Part shown: positions 1 through 8,930 of the stretch, one piece after another | How the letters are laid out: the number at the start of each line of letters is the position of its first letter | Numbering within the stretch: the stretch's first letter is position 1 | Source: Leucobacter soli | GTDB taxonomy: Bacteria; Actinomycetota; Actinomycetes; Actinomycetales; Microbacteriaceae | Assembly: GCF_910593785.1 (NCBI RefSeq) | Contig: NZ_CAJVAP010000006.1 | Coordinates: 62,001 to 126,000 of the forward strand | Reading direction: 5' to 3' | Length of the DNA stretch: 64,000 nt | Translations under genes and position numbers: made by a program | Notes under the pieces: model-generated | What the model was told of the DNA's origin: nothing | The model's database searches: none | What the model saw: only the letters and a program-made list of their open reading frames with translations

Positions 1-306
1 GATGGACATCGTCGGGAAGGGGTTCGGGCGCTGGAACACCATCCCGACCTGGCGCCGCACGAGCACCGGATCCACGCCAGGCCCGTAGAGGTCATCGCCG
101 TCGAGCAGCACCTCGCCCTCGACCCGCGCGCCCGGGATCACCTCGTGCATGCGGTTGAGCGTGCGCAGGAACGTCGACTTGCCGCAACCCGACGGGCCGA
201 TGAACGCGGTGACGCTGCGCGGCTCGATGTTCATCGAGACGCCCTCGACGGCGAGGAAGCTGCTGTAGTAGACGTTCAGATCGTTGACTTCGATGCGCTT
301 CGACAT
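1..306 (-). CDS. pstB: Phosphate ABC transporter ATP-binding protein PstB (3' end outside window)
   Basis: ATPase subunit that powers PstSCA phosphate import at the inner face of the membrane. Only the first 102 residues are visible; the gene runs off the left edge. A Walker A motif GPSGCGKST lies at residues 37-45 and a Q-loop region ([11 protein letters not shown]) near residues 89-99, both typical of PstB. The N-terminus [14 protein letters not shown] is the normal PstB start. It is the last visible gene of the minus-strand order pstS-pstC-pstA-pstB, 60 bp after pstA. Family assignment is secure; the signature and Walker B motifs cannot be seen here. Confidence 0.96.
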   Translation of the reverse strand, partial: MSKRIEVNDLNVYYSSFLAVEGVSMNIEPRSVTAFIGPSGCGKSTFLRTLNRMHEVIPGARVEGEVLLDGDDLYGPGVDPVLVRRQVGMVFQRPNPFPTMSI

Positions 307-366
307 GTGGAGTGTGTTCTTTCGTTGAGTGAGGTATCGGAATCTGAGGGCCGCACTGGAGAGCGG

Positions 367-1446
367 CTAGCGCCCCGTCTTCGGCGAGAAGTAGCGGGCG
401 ACCATGCGGGCGATCAGGTTGAGCGCCATGACGATCAGGATCAGCACGAGCGCCGCCGCCCACGCCCGCTCGAGGAAGGCGAAGGCAGGGTTGCCCTGGT
501 TCGCGAACTGCGTGTAGACGAAGACCGGCAGCGACTGCATGCGGTCGTGGAAGAGGTTGTAGTTCATGCTCGCGGTGAAGCCGGCCGTGATGAGCAGCGG
601 CGCGGTCTCTCCGATGACGCGGGCGATCGCGAGCACGACGCCGGTCGTGATGCCGGCGATCGAGGTGGGCAGGACCACCTTCACGATGGTGAGCCACTTC
701 GGCACGCCGAGCGCGTACGAGGCCTCGCGGAGCTCGTTCGGTACGAGCCGCAGCATCTCCTCGCTCGAGCGCACCACGACGGGGATCATCAGCACCGAGA
801 GGGACACGGCGCCGACGATGCCCATGCGCACGCCCGGGCCGAGGAAGAGCGCGAAGACCGCGTAGGCGAAGAGGCCCGCGACGATCGAGGGGATGCCCGT
901 CATCACGTCGACGAGGAAGGTGATGATCTTCGCGATGCGCCCGCGGCCGTACTCGACGAGGTAGATCGAGGTGAGCAGTCCGAGCGGCACCGAGATGATG
1001 GTGGCCGCCAGCGTGATGAGGAGCGTGCCGACCATCGCGTGCAGGGCGCCGCCGCCCTCGCCGGTGACGTTGCGCATCGACGAGTTGAAGAACTCGGCGT
1101 CGAACCGCGCCAGCCCGTTCGCGACCACGGTGATCGAGACCGAGACGAGCGGTACCATCGCCAGCAGGAAGGCGCCGGTAACGAGGCCGGTGACGAGCCG
1201 GTCGATCGCCTGGCGGTGGCCCTCCACGGCGGCGGAGATGCCGGTGGAGACGACGAGGTGCAGGATCGCGCCGATCAGGATCGCGCCAGTCAGGTTGAAG
1301 GGGCTGCCGTCTGCCGCGGCCAGCAGGCCGAAGAGCGCGAACGAGAGCGCAAGGCTCGCGCCGAGGCTCAGCCACGCGCTGCCGCGGGGGAGACGGTTGC
1401 CGGCCAGACCGGAGCCGGCGGAGACGGGGCGGATGGTCAGCGTCAT
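367..1446 (-). CDS. pstA: Phosphate ABC transporter permease PstA
   Basis: One of the two membrane subunits that form the phosphate channel of the Pst importer. The 359-residue product has a longer N-terminus than usual (about 80 residues including two extra hydrophobic stretches) before the canonical six-helix permease core. The core contains the conserved cytoplasmic loop around EASYALGVPKWLTIVKVVLPTS that docks on PstB. Its ATG lies one base after the pstC stop codon, so the two genes are translationally coupled. Expressed as part of pstSCAB and probably controlled by the PHO-type repeats upstream of pstS. Confidence 0.96.
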   Translation of the reverse strand: MTLTIRPVSAGSGLAGNRLPRGSAWLSLGASLALSFALFGLLAAADGSPFNLTGAILIGAILHLVVSTGISAAVEGHRQAIDRLVTGLVTGAFLLAMVPLVSVSITVVANGLARFDAEFFNSSMRNVTGEGGGALHAMVGTLLITLAATIISVPLGLLTSIYLVEYGRGRIAKIITFLVDVMTGIPSIVAGLFAYAVFALFLGPGVRMGIVGAVSLSVLMIPVVVRSSEEMLRLVPNELREASYALGVPKWLTIVKVVLPTSIAGITTGVVLAIARVIGETAPLLITAGFTASMNYNLFHDRMQSLPVFVYTQFANQGNPAFAFLERAWAAALVLILIVMALNLIARMVARYFSPKTGR

Positions 1447-1447
1447 G

Positions 1448-2386
1448 TCAGTCGGCTCCGTTGAACTGCGCCCGGCGGCTCACGATCCAGCGGGCGATCG
1501 CGTTGACCAGGAAGGTCACGATGAACAGGATGAGGCCGGTCGCGATGAGCACGTTGACGTTCGTGCCGTAGGCCTCGGGGAACGAGAGGGCGATGTTCGC
1601 GGCGATCGTCGACGGATTCTCGCTGGTGAGCAGGCGCAGGCTGACGAGGCCGGTGGCCGAGAGGACCATCGCGACGGCCATGGTCTCGCCGAGGGCGCGG
1701 CCGAGGCCGAGCATCGCGGCCGAGACGATGCCGGGGCGGCCGAAGGGCAGCACGGCGAGGCGGATCATCTCCCAGCGGGTCGCACCGAGCGCGAGCGCGG
1801 CCTCCTCGTGGAGCACCGGCGCCTGCAGGAACACCTCGCGGCAGATCGCCGTCATGATGGGCAGGATCATGACCGCGAGCACGACGGCGGCCGTGAGGAT
1901 CGTGCGGCCCGTTCCCGAGACGGTCCCGCCCAAGAAGGGGATCCATCCGAGGTACGTGTTCAGCCAGACGAAGACCGGCTGTGCCGCGGGGGCGAGCACG
2001 CCGATGCCCCACAGGCCGAAGACGACGCTGGGCACCGCGGCCAGCAGGTCGACGATGTAGCCGAGCACGGCCGAGAGCCGGCGAGGCGCGTAGTGCGAAA
2101 TGAAGAGCGCGATGCCGATCGAGAGGGGGAGGGCGATCAGCAGCGAGAGCAGCGCGGCCCAGACGGTGCCGAAGATCAGCGGCCACACGTAGGCCCAGAA
2201 GTTGCCCGGCAGGATCGAGGCGGTCTCGCTCGTGGCGAAGAACGCCGGGATGCTCTGCAGGATCAGGAAGAGGGCCACGGCCGCGAGCGTGACGAGGATC
2301 ATGCCGCCGGCGAAGAACGCCGAGCGGGAGAAGACGCGGTCGCCTCGGCTCAGCACCGGCTTGGAGAGGGTCGCGGAGGAGGTCAC
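1448..2386 (-). CDS. pstC: Phosphate ABC transporter permease PstC
   Basis: Second membrane subunit of the Pst importer. The 312-residue protein has about six hydrophobic helices and the binding-protein-dependent permease loop EEAALALGATRWEMIRLAVLP. Its length matches the family. It lies between pstS (179-bp gap carrying an inverted repeat) and pstA (1-bp gap). The start MTSSATLSKP leaves a normal cytoplasmic tail before the first helix (FFAGGMILVTLAAVALFLIL). Confidence 0.96.
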   Translation of the reverse strand: MTSSATLSKPVLSRGDRVFSRSAFFAGGMILVTLAAVALFLILQSIPAFFATSETASILPGNFWAYVWPLIFGTVWAALLSLLIALPLSIGIALFISHYAPRRLSAVLGYIVDLLAAVPSVVFGLWGIGVLAPAAQPVFVWLNTYLGWIPFLGGTVSGTGRTILTAAVVLAVMILPIMTAICREVFLQAPVLHEEAALALGATRWEMIRLAVLPFGRPGIVSAAMLGLGRALGETMAVAMVLSATGLVSLRLLTSENPSTIAANIALSFPEAYGTNVNVLIATGLILFIVTFLVNAIARWIVSRRAQFNGAD

Positions 2387-2490
2387 GGGGCGCTTCCTTC
2401 TGAGGATCTAGGGGTTCCGGTCGCCGCCCTGCGGCGGCGGAGACGATGAGCGGCGGTTCCTCGGATCGTACGCGATGCCGCGCATCGCGC

Positions 2491-2530
2491 GCAGGATCTC
2501 ACCCTACGGGGTGCAGAGGCGAGATCCTGC
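2491..2530 (-). terminator. Nested inverted repeat between pstS and pstC
   Basis: GCAGGATCTC at 2491-2500 pairs perfectly with GAGATCCTGC at 2521-2530. Inside the loop a second small stem, ACCC/GGGT (2501-2504 and 2509-2512), can form. The element follows the pstS stop by about 36 bp and has no T-run, so it is more likely a 3'-end stabiliser or partial attenuator than a full terminator. That would let the abundant binding protein PstS be made in excess over the membrane subunits. The pairing is seen; the function is inferred. Confidence 0.55.
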
Positions 2531-2565
2531 GGCGAGCGGTCGTCCGGGGATCGACCGGGCGACGG

Positions 2566-3663
2566 TCAGCTGATCGCGGCGATGGCCGGCTCGATCTTGC
2601 TGCGGAGATCGGCCGAGATGGGCGCGCTGCCGGCGGCTTCGGCTGCCGTCTGCTGCCCCTCCTCGCTGACGATGTAGCTGAAGTAGGCCTTCACCAGTTC
2701 GGCGTTGGCGGCATCGGCGTAGCTCTCGCAGCCGATGAGGTAGCTCACGAGCACGATCGGGTAGACGCCGGACTCGGTGCTGGTGCGGTCGAGCTCGACG
2801 GCGAGGTCGTTCGTGCCGCGCCCGCTCTCGAGGCTCGAGTGATCGACGATCGCGGCGGCAGCCTCGGGCGAGTAGGCGACGAACTCCTCGCCGACCTTGA
2901 TCTTGACCGTGCCGAGGTCGCCCGCGCGGGAGGCGTCGGCGTAGCCGATGGTGCCGACGCCGTTGGTGACCGCGTCGACGAGGCCGGAGGTCTGCGCCGC
3001 GCCCTCGCCGCCGAGCTCGCTCGGCCACTCCTCGATCGATCCGGCGGTCCAGGAGTCGGGCGCCGTGGCGGCCAGGTACTCGGTGAAGTTGCCGGTGGTG
3101 CCCGACTTGTCCGAGCGGTGCACCGCGGTGATGTTCAGGTCGGGCAGGTCGACGCCCTCGTTGAGCGCGGCGATGGCCGGGTCGTTCCAGGTGGTGATCT
3201 CGCCGCTGAAGATCTGCGCTACGAGGTCTGAGTCCATGTTGAGGGAGTCGACGCCCTCGATGTTGAAGATGATCGCGATGGGCGAGATGTAGGCGGGGAT
3301 CTCGACGAGGTCGCTCGTCGAGCAGCCGGCGAAGGGGCCCGCCGCGATCTCCTCGAGGTCGAAGGCGCGGTCGCTGCCGGCGAAGGCGCTCGCGCCCTGC
3401 TGGAAGGTCTCGCGCCCCGCGCCGGAGCCGGCGGGGTCGTAGTTGATGTTGACGCCCTCGTTCGCGATCTGGAACCCGGCGATCCAGGCTTCCTGGGCCG
3501 ATCCCTGCGACGAGGCGCCCCCGCCGACGAGGGTGCCGGTGAGCGACGAGCCGTCGCCGTTGTCGCCGGTGGTGCTGCCGCCTTCGTTCGCCGCGCAGGA
3601 GGTGAGCGCGAGCAGTGCCGCGCCGCCGAGTACGAGGGCCTTCGTCGAAGTCGAAATCTTCAC
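2566..3663 (-). CDS. pstS: Phosphate-binding lipoprotein PstS
   Basis: Extracytoplasmic phosphate receptor of the Pst system. I place the start at a GTG giving VKISTSTKALVLGG, because this produces a clean lipoprotein signal peptide with lipobox L-T-S-C and lipidated Cys23. An in-frame ATG 30 codons upstream would put about 30 hydrophilic residues before the signal and is unlikely. The mature part has the PstS fold signatures: GGGASSQG near the N-terminus, DPAGSGAGRETFQQG, and the RSDKSGTTGNFTEYL phosphate-binding loop. First gene of the pst operon, preceded by a cluster of GTTCACC-type repeats. Confidence 0.95.
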   Translation of the reverse strand: MKISTSTKALVLGGAALLALTSCAANEGGSTTGDNGDGSSLTGTLVGGGASSQGSAQEAWIAGFQIANEGVNINYDPAGSGAGRETFQQGASAFAGSDRAFDLEEIAAGPFAGCSTSDLVEIPAYISPIAIIFNIEGVDSLNMDSDLVAQIFSGEITTWNDPAIAALNEGVDLPDLNITAVHRSDKSGTTGNFTEYLAATAPDSWTAGSIEEWPSELGGEGAAQTSGLVDAVTNGVGTIGYADASRAGDLGTVKIKVGEEFVAYSPEAAAAIVDHSSLESGRGTNDLAVELDRTSTESGVYPIVLVSYLIGCESYADAANAELVKAYFSYIVSEEGQQTAAEAAGSAPISADLRSKIEPAIAAIS

Positions 3664-3758
3664 TGGGAGTGGTTTCCGTTCCGTAGTTTCGTTCGGGGTG
3701 AGCGATTGCTCACATGCCCTTACGGTACGGAGGCGATGTGACCGGAGATCCACCGGTG

Positions 3759-3887
3759 GGTGAACGGCGGGTGAACGAGGATGAATTCAGGTGAACTCGG
3801 CCGGGAGCGATTCGCCCCGGTCCGGTCGACCCGGTGCCTGATCGCCCGGTGAACCGGAGCTCGACGTCGGTCGACGCGAAGGTGAAC
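3759..3887 (-). promoter_or_regulatory. Cluster of PHO-box-like GTTCACC repeats upstream of pstS
   Basis: On the minus strand GTTCACC occurs at 3759-3765, 3770-3776, 3790-3796, 3848-3854 and 3881-3887. The first two are exactly 11 bp apart and the last two 33 bp apart (three turns). This is the direct-repeat pattern of actinobacterial phosphate-starvation operators (PhoP PHO boxes in Streptomyces, RegX3 in mycobacteria). The inner three end about 95 bp before the pstS GTG. The senX3-regX3 pair in this window is the likely regulator. Confidence 0.75.
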
Positions 3888-3944
3888 GGGCGGGAACGCG
3901 GGATGACGAGCCGTGTCGGCCGTGCGGCATCGGCCGTCGGGCGT

Positions 3945-4901
3945 TCAATGCTTGAGCGGGTAGGTCTCGACGCCGAGGATGCCGCTGCCGGGCCGCTCCC
4001 GCGAGAGGTGGAACACCGAGAACCCCGCAGGGGGGAGCGCGGCCGCTTCGTCGAGGTACGAGCCGGGGAGGCTGCCGGTTGCGAGCGCGAGTTCCCGTGC
4101 CGCATCCGGCAGGACGGGCCGATGCGTGCAGATCACCGTGCTCCGGCCCTTCCGCACGGTCTTGCCGATGATCGAGCGGAGCTCTGCGGTCTCGCCGTCG
4201 TCCCAGGCCTCCTGGCTCAGGCCGTCCCGAGCCCGGGGAGCGAGGTCGAGCCGCCGGGCGAGCGGATCGACCGTCCGCAGGCAGCGCTCCGAGCTCGAGG
4301 TGAACACCCGCTGCGGGCCGAACGCCTCGAGCGTCGGGACGAGCGTCTCGGCCTGATCCTCGCCCGCGTCGGTGAGCGGCCGCAGCCGGTCCTCCGGCCA
4401 GGCGTCGCTGCGCGACTCGGCCTTCGCATGCCGCAGCAGGATCACCGAGAAGGTGTCGATCGCGCCGCGCTCGACGAGGCTGGCGAAGACGTCGAAGAGG
4501 TCGCGATCCGCCCGATAGCTGAGGCGGCTCCGGGCCGCCTCGAAGGGCACCCACTCGAGCGCCTCGACCTCCCGGTTCGGGCGGAAGGTCGACTCGAGCA
4601 CGGCCTCTTCGGTGACCTCCGCGGCCCAGTACTGCACGGTCTTGCGCTCGCCGCCGTCGGGCAGCTCATAGGTGATGGTGCCGAGATTGACGCCGAGCGC
4701 GACGCGGAGGCCCGTTTCTTCGAGCGTCTCGCGGACGGCCGCCTGCGGCATGCTCTCGCCCTTGTCGAGCTTGCCCTTGGGGAACGATACGTCCTTCTGC
4801 TTGGTGCGGTGGATGAGCAGGATCATCAGTCGCGCGGTCCCGGACTCGTCGCGCACCCGCCGCCAGCAGACGGTGCCGGCGGCGAGGATCGGCCGGCTCA
4901 T
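3945..4901 (-). CDS. mutT1: Nudix hydrolase fused to histidine phosphatase (MutT1-like)
   Basis: Two-domain enzyme matching mycobacterial MutT1. The N-terminal half carries a complete Nudix box at residues 43-65 (GX5EX7REXXEEXGX). The C-terminal half is a histidine-phosphatase domain with the LLRHAKA motif (Arg157-His158) and a later catalytic-type His in ICTHRPVLP. Family members hydrolyse 8-oxo-dGTP and related nucleotides and dinucleoside polyphosphates, with the second domain removing phosphate from the product. The start overlaps the ppk stop by 4 bp, and the ppk-mutT1 adjacency is shared with mycobacteria, linking nucleotide sanitation to polyphosphate metabolism. Confidence 0.9.
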   Translation of the reverse strand: MSRPILAAGTVCWRRVRDESGTARLMILLIHRTKQKDVSFPKGKLDKGESMPQAAVRETLEETGLRVALGVNLGTITYELPDGGERKTVQYWAAEVTEEAVLESTFRPNREVEALEWVPFEAARSRLSYRADRDLFDVFASLVERGAIDTFSVILLRHAKAESRSDAWPEDRLRPLTDAGEDQAETLVPTLEAFGPQRVFTSSSERCLRTVDPLARRLDLAPRARDGLSQEAWDDGETAELRSIIGKTVRKGRSTVICTHRPVLPDAARELALATGSLPGSYLDEAAALPPAGFSVFHLSRERPGSGILGVETYPLKH

Positions 4902-7090
4902 TGGGCGCTCCGCGGCGCCCGCGATTCACGGGTCCGCGCCTCGGTCCGATCGATCATCACCAGGTCCTGCAGGTCGGGCAGCGGCTCGCCCTCCTCGCTC
5001 ACCGTACGGCGTTTCCATGTGCCGTCCGGCAGCAGGTGCCACGAACTGACCGTGTCGCTGAAGGCGAACGAGAAGAACCGGTCGATCCGGGCGAGGTGCT
5101 CGCGGTCGACGAGCCGCGCGAGCACCTCGATGCGGCGGTCGAGGTTGCGGTGCATGAGATCGGCGCTGCCGATGTAGACCTCGCGGTCGCCGTCGTTCTC
5201 GAACGCGTAGATGCGGGAGTGCTCGAGGTACCGGCCGAGCACCGAGCGGACGCGGATGTTCTCGGAGAGGCCCGGTACGCCCGCGCGGATGGAGCAGATG
5301 CCGCGGATCCACACATCGATCGCCACTCCTGCCTGGCTGGCCCGGTAGAGCGCGTCGATGATCTCCTCGTCGACCATGCTGTTGGCCTTGAGCTTGATCC
5401 CGCTCGGCCTGCCGGCGCGCGCGTGCTCGGCCTCGCGTTCGATCCGTTCGAGGAGGCCGCGGCGCAGGCCCTCCGGGGCGACCAGCAGGCGATCGTAGTT
5501 CGTCTCGATCGCGTAGCCGGAGAGCACGTTGAAGAGCTTCGTCACGTCCCGGCCGACCTCGGGGGATGAGGTGAACAGGCCGAAGTCCTCGTAGATCCGG
5601 CTGGTTTTCGGGTTGTAGTTGCCCGTGCCGATGTGGCAGTAATGGGTGAGCCGGCCCTGCTCCTCGCGGATCACCTGCACCAGCTTGCAGTGCGTCTTGA
5701 GGCCGACCAGCCCGTAGACCACGTGCACACCGGCTTGCTCGAGCTTGCGCGCCCAGGTGATGTTGGCCTCCTCGTCGAAGCGGGCCTTGATCTCGACGAG
5801 CGCGAGCACCTGCTTGCCGGCTTCGGCGGCCTTGATCAGCGCGGCGACGATGGGGCTGTCGCCGGACGTCCGGTAGAGGGTCTGCTTGATGGCGAGGACG
5901 TCGGGATCGGTGGCGGCCTGCTCGATGAAGGCCTGCACGCTGGTCGAGAACGACTCGTAGGGATGGTGCACGAGGATCTCGCGACGGGAGATGGCTCGGA
6001 GCAGGTCCGCGGAGTCGTTCGACGGGCCCGGTCGGAACTGCGGATGGGTCACCGGGATGTGGGGCGTGGACTTGAGATCCGGCCGTTCGAGGCGGGAGAG
6101 CGCGAAGAGGCCGCCGAGATCGAGCGGCGCCGGCAGGGTGTACACCTGCTGCTTGTCGATATCGAACTCGCTGACCAGCAGCTCGAGCGTGGCCTCATCC
6201 ATGTCGTCCGAGATCTCGAGCCGGATCGGCGGGCCGAAGCGTCGCCGCAGCAGCTCCTTCTCGAGCGCCTGGATGAGGCTCTCGGTCTCGTCCTCCTCGA
6301 TCTCGACGTCCTCGTTCCGGGTGACGCGGAACACGTGGTGGTCCATGACCTCCATGCCGGGGAAGAGGCCGTCGAGCTGATTCGCGATCAGTTCCTCGAG
6401 CGCGATGAAGCGCACGTCGTCGGCGGACTCGCGCCGGTCCACCCGCACGTACCGCGGGATCATCTGCGGCACCTTGAGCCGGGCGAACTCGATCTTGTCG
6501 GTGCGCGGATTGCGCACGCGGATCGAGATGTTGAGCGCGCGACCCGAGATGTAGGGGAACGGATGCGCCGGATCGACGGCGAGAGGCATGAGCACCGGGT
6601 AGATGTGCTGCTCGTAGTACTCGGTCAGGATCTCGTGATCCGCCGCGTCCAGCGTCTGCCATTCGACGATGCGCACGCCGGCCTCGGCCAGCTCGGGCTG
6701 GACCTGTTCGCGCCAGCAGCGCGCGTGCCGCAGCTGCAGCTGGTAGGCGACGCGCGTGATCTCGGCGAGCACTTCGGTGGGGGCCCAGCCGACGTTCGTC
6801 GGCACGGCGAGGCCGGTGAGGATGCGGCGCTTGAGACCGGCGACGCGCACCATGAAGAACTCGTCGAGGTTCGAGGCGAAGATCGCGAGGAAGTTGGCGC
6901 GCTCGAGCAGCGGCACCGTGGGGTCCTCGGCGAGCTCGAGCACCCTTTGGTTGAAGGCGAGCCAGCTGAGCTCGCGGTCGATGTATCGGTCGGCGGGAAG
7001 TCGATCGGCGTCGGGCCTCGCGGTCGGCGCCTCGCTCGTGGGCTGCTCGGCGTCCGGAAGCTCTGCCGTGCCGCGGCTCGTCTCGCTCAT
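4898..7090 (-). CDS. ppk: Polyphosphate kinase 1
   Basis: Makes inorganic polyphosphate from ATP, reversibly. The 730-residue length fits PPK1 (about 690-740). Conserved elements are visible: RELSWLAFNQRVLELA near the N-terminus, the LYRTSGDSPIV strand, and the two catalytic-type histidines in KTHCKL (His467) and YLEHSRIY (His624). The first 30 or so residues are low-complexity and acidic. Its ATG follows the mshD stop by 12 bp and its 3' end overlaps mutT1. The hexamer CAGAAT six bases before the ATG could be an extra -10 element. Confidence 0.96.
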   Translation of the reverse strand: MSETSRGTAELPDAEQPTSEAPTARPDADRLPADRYIDRELSWLAFNQRVLELAEDPTVPLLERANFLAIFASNLDEFFMVRVAGLKRRILTGLAVPTNVGWAPTEVLAEITRVAYQLQLRHARCWREQVQPELAEAGVRIVEWQTLDAADHEILTEYYEQHIYPVLMPLAVDPAHPFPYISGRALNISIRVRNPRTDKIEFARLKVPQMIPRYVRVDRRESADDVRFIALEELIANQLDGLFPGMEVMDHHVFRVTRNEDVEIEEDETESLIQALEKELLRRRFGPPIRLEISDDMDEATLELLVSEFDIDKQQVYTLPAPLDLGGLFALSRLERPDLKSTPHIPVTHPQFRPGPSNDSADLLRAISRREILVHHPYESFSTSVQAFIEQAATDPDVLAIKQTLYRTSGDSPIVAALIKAAEAGKQVLALVEIKARFDEEANITWARKLEQAGVHVVYGLVGLKTHCKLVQVIREEQGRLTHYCHIGTGNYNPKTSRIYEDFGLFTSSPEVGRDVTKLFNVLSGYAIETNYDRLLVAPEGLRRGLLERIEREAEHARAGRPSGIKLKANSMVDEEIIDALYRASQAGVAIDVWIRGICSIRAGVPGLSENIRVRSVLGRYLEHSRIYAFENDGDREVYIGSADLMHRNLDRRIEVLARLVDREHLARIDRFFSFAFSDTVSSWHLLPDGTWKRRTVSEEGEPLPDLQDLVMIDRTEARTRESRAPRSAQ

Positions 7091-7102
7091 GCCTCTATTC
7101 TG

Positions 7103-8155
7103 TCAGGCGCCGGTCCGATCCTGCCGACCCGGTTCGTCTCCACCGGCACCGATGCCGGCATCACCGCCGGCGCGCAGCCACTGGGTGCTGCGCTGGTCGA
7201 CGGTGAAGCCCGCGCGGTCGTAGAGACCGCGGGCCGTGCCGTTGTCACCGTCGACGTAGAGCGTGATCCTGTCCGGCGCGTGCGCGGCCATCCGGCGCAG
7301 CGTCTCGCCGAGCAGGGCGGCGCCCAGTCCGCGTCCGGCGTAGGCCGGATCGACGCCGAGCACGTAGAGCTCGGTCTCCGTGTGCCCCGGGGTGCGGATC
7401 GTCTTGATCCAGGTGTAGCCGGCGAGGCGGCCGTGGCGGCGATCGTCGTCTTCGTCGTCCGCGCCGCTGCTGCGGCGTTCACCGCTCGAGGTCGTCGCCC
7501 CGGTGTCGAAGGCGAGGAGGAGATCCTCGGGGTCGAACCAGGCCTCCCGGGTCGTCGCGGCGAAATCCTCGAGCGTGACGGCGCCCTGCTCGGGATGGGA
7601 GGCGAACGCGGCGGCGTTCACGCGTACCCAGCGCTCCGCCTGCTCGTCGTCCCGCGGATCGAACGCCTGCACCGCGAAGCCCTCGGGCAGCTCGCGGGCC
7701 GCGTCGATCGCGCCGGGCAACGCCGCGGGGTCGAGCGCGAGCCGGTACAGGCTGCGCACCGGGGCGAAGCCGGCGCGCGAGAGCAGCGCCTCGGCCGCCG
7801 GGTTCTCGCCGTGCGCCCAGGCGCGGAGCTCTGCGGTGCCGGCGCCGTTCGAGTCGGCGGTCGGGATGGCGTCGAGCATCGTGCCGAGCAGACGCGTGCC
7901 GAGCCCCCGGCCGCGTTCGGCCGGCCGGACCACGAGGTCGAGCTCGCCCTCTCCGAGGATGCCCGCGGCAGCCGCCGGGGCGCCGGCGACGGCGGCGAGC
8001 AGCACCTCGCGCCGACCCTGTCCGGCCGCGAGCAGCGCCTGGTCGGAGACCGATGGGAAGCCGTCGGCTCGCTCGGCCTCGGCGAGGAGCTCCCGTACCG
8101 CGTCGACGGCGGCCGGATGGGTGCGGGCGTCGATCCGATGGATCTCGAGCGACAT
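7103..8155 (-). CDS. mshD: Mycothiol acetyltransferase MshD
   Basis: Last step of mycothiol synthesis: acetylates Cys-GlcN-Ins from acetyl-CoA. The 350-residue product has two tandem GNAT domains; acetyl-CoA loops are visible as RPAERGRGLGTRLLG in the first and DPAYAGRGLGAALLG in the second. An insertion of about 25 acidic and Arg-rich residues precedes the second domain core. I chose the ATG at 8155 because it yields MSLEIHRIDART and overlaps the upstream regulator's TGA by one base (TGATG). Adjacency to glnR is conserved in actinobacteria. Confidence 0.92.
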   Translation of the reverse strand: MSLEIHRIDARTHPAAVDAVRELLAEAERADGFPSVSDQALLAAGQGRREVLLAAVAGAPAAAAGILGEGELDLVVRPAERGRGLGTRLLGTMLDAIPTADSNGAGTAELRAWAHGENPAAEALLSRAGFAPVRSLYRLALDPAALPGAIDAARELPEGFAVQAFDPRDDEQAERWVRVNAAAFASHPEQGAVTLEDFAATTREAWFDPEDLLLAFDTGATTSSGERRSSGADDEDDDRRHGRLAGYTWIKTIRTPGHTETELYVLGVDPAYAGRGLGAALLGETLRRMAAHAPDRITLYVDGDNGTARGLYDRAGFTVDQRSTQWLRAGGDAGIGAGGDEPGRQDRTGA

Positions 8156-8841
8156 CACTCCTCCGCCGTGTCCGTGCTGCGTTCGCGCGCGAAACCGTAG
8201 CCGACGCCGCGAACCGTGCTGATGAGCGCCTCGTGCTCGCCGAGCTTCGCGCGCAGTCGTCGCACGTGCACGTCGACGGTGCGGGTGCCGCCGAAGTAGT
8301 CGGTGCCCCAGACTTCTCCGAGCAACTGGTCCCGGGTGAACACGCGGCCGGGATGCTTCGCGAGGAAGTGCAGCAGCTCGAACTCCTTGTAGGTGAGGTC
8401 GAGCGTGCGATTGTGCACGCGGGCGGTGAAAGTTCCCTCGTCGATCTCGACGCCGGCCGAGCTGACGGTGCCGGGGTCCGCCGAACCCGCGGTGCCGCCC
8501 GAAGTCCCCTGGGCCAGGCGCAGGCGCAGCTCGATCTCGGCAGGGCTCGCGTCGGGGAGCAGCACGTCGGCGATGCCCCAGCCGGAGGTGATAGCCGGTA
8601 GCGCGGGTTCGGCGGCGATCAGCAGACGCGGGGTCGGGCAGTCGCGCAGCAGCTCCAGGCAGGCCGAACGGGCGCGTCGCACGTCGCGGGTGGCGTCGAC
8701 GAGCAGCAGCTCGAAGCGGGCGGCGGCCGAGGGCGGGACGCGGACGTCGAGCGGTGAGAGTCGCGTCTCGTGCGCCAGCAGTTCGAGGCCGGGAAGCATC
8801 GCCGTCGGGTCTCCGTCCGTCAGGCAGAGCAGCTGCATCAT
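8155..8841 (-). CDS. glnR: GlnR-like orphan OmpR-family regulator
   Basis: DNA-binding regulator of nitrogen metabolism in actinobacteria. The 228-residue protein has a divergent receiver-like N-terminus with the single conserved Asp49 (LLLVDATRD) but without the full acidic pocket of a phosphorylated receiver. The hinge segment WGIADVLLPDASPAEIELRLRL is characteristic of GlnR. A winged-helix output domain follows (YKEFELLHFLAKHPGRVFTRDQLL...DVHVRRLRAKL). No kinase is adjacent, as expected. Its gene is directly coupled to mshD, the same pair as in mycobacteria. A ribosome site GGAGGGGAGC precedes the ATG. Confidence 0.85.
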   Translation of the reverse strand: MMQLLCLTDGDPTAMLPGLELLAHETRLSPLDVRVPPSAAARFELLLVDATRDVRRARSACLELLRDCPTPRLLIAAEPALPAITSGWGIADVLLPDASPAEIELRLRLAQGTSGGTAGSADPGTVSSAGVEIDEGTFTARVHNRTLDLTYKEFELLHFLAKHPGRVFTRDQLLGEVWGTDYFGGTRTVDVHVRRLRAKLGEHEALISTVRGVGYGFARERSTDTAEE

Positions 8842-8930
8842 GCGCTCCCCTCCGCCGTTTCGGACATGTCGATTCTATTGCACATGGCGGCGCCGGTTTC
8901 TGCGGGTGCGTCATATGCGAGGATGAAGGG

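Noticed and set aside
92-1464. Long open frames in the wrong frame over pstA and pstC on both strands
   Set aside because: They are Arg/Asp/His-rich shadow frames caused by high GC; the pst genes explain the region.
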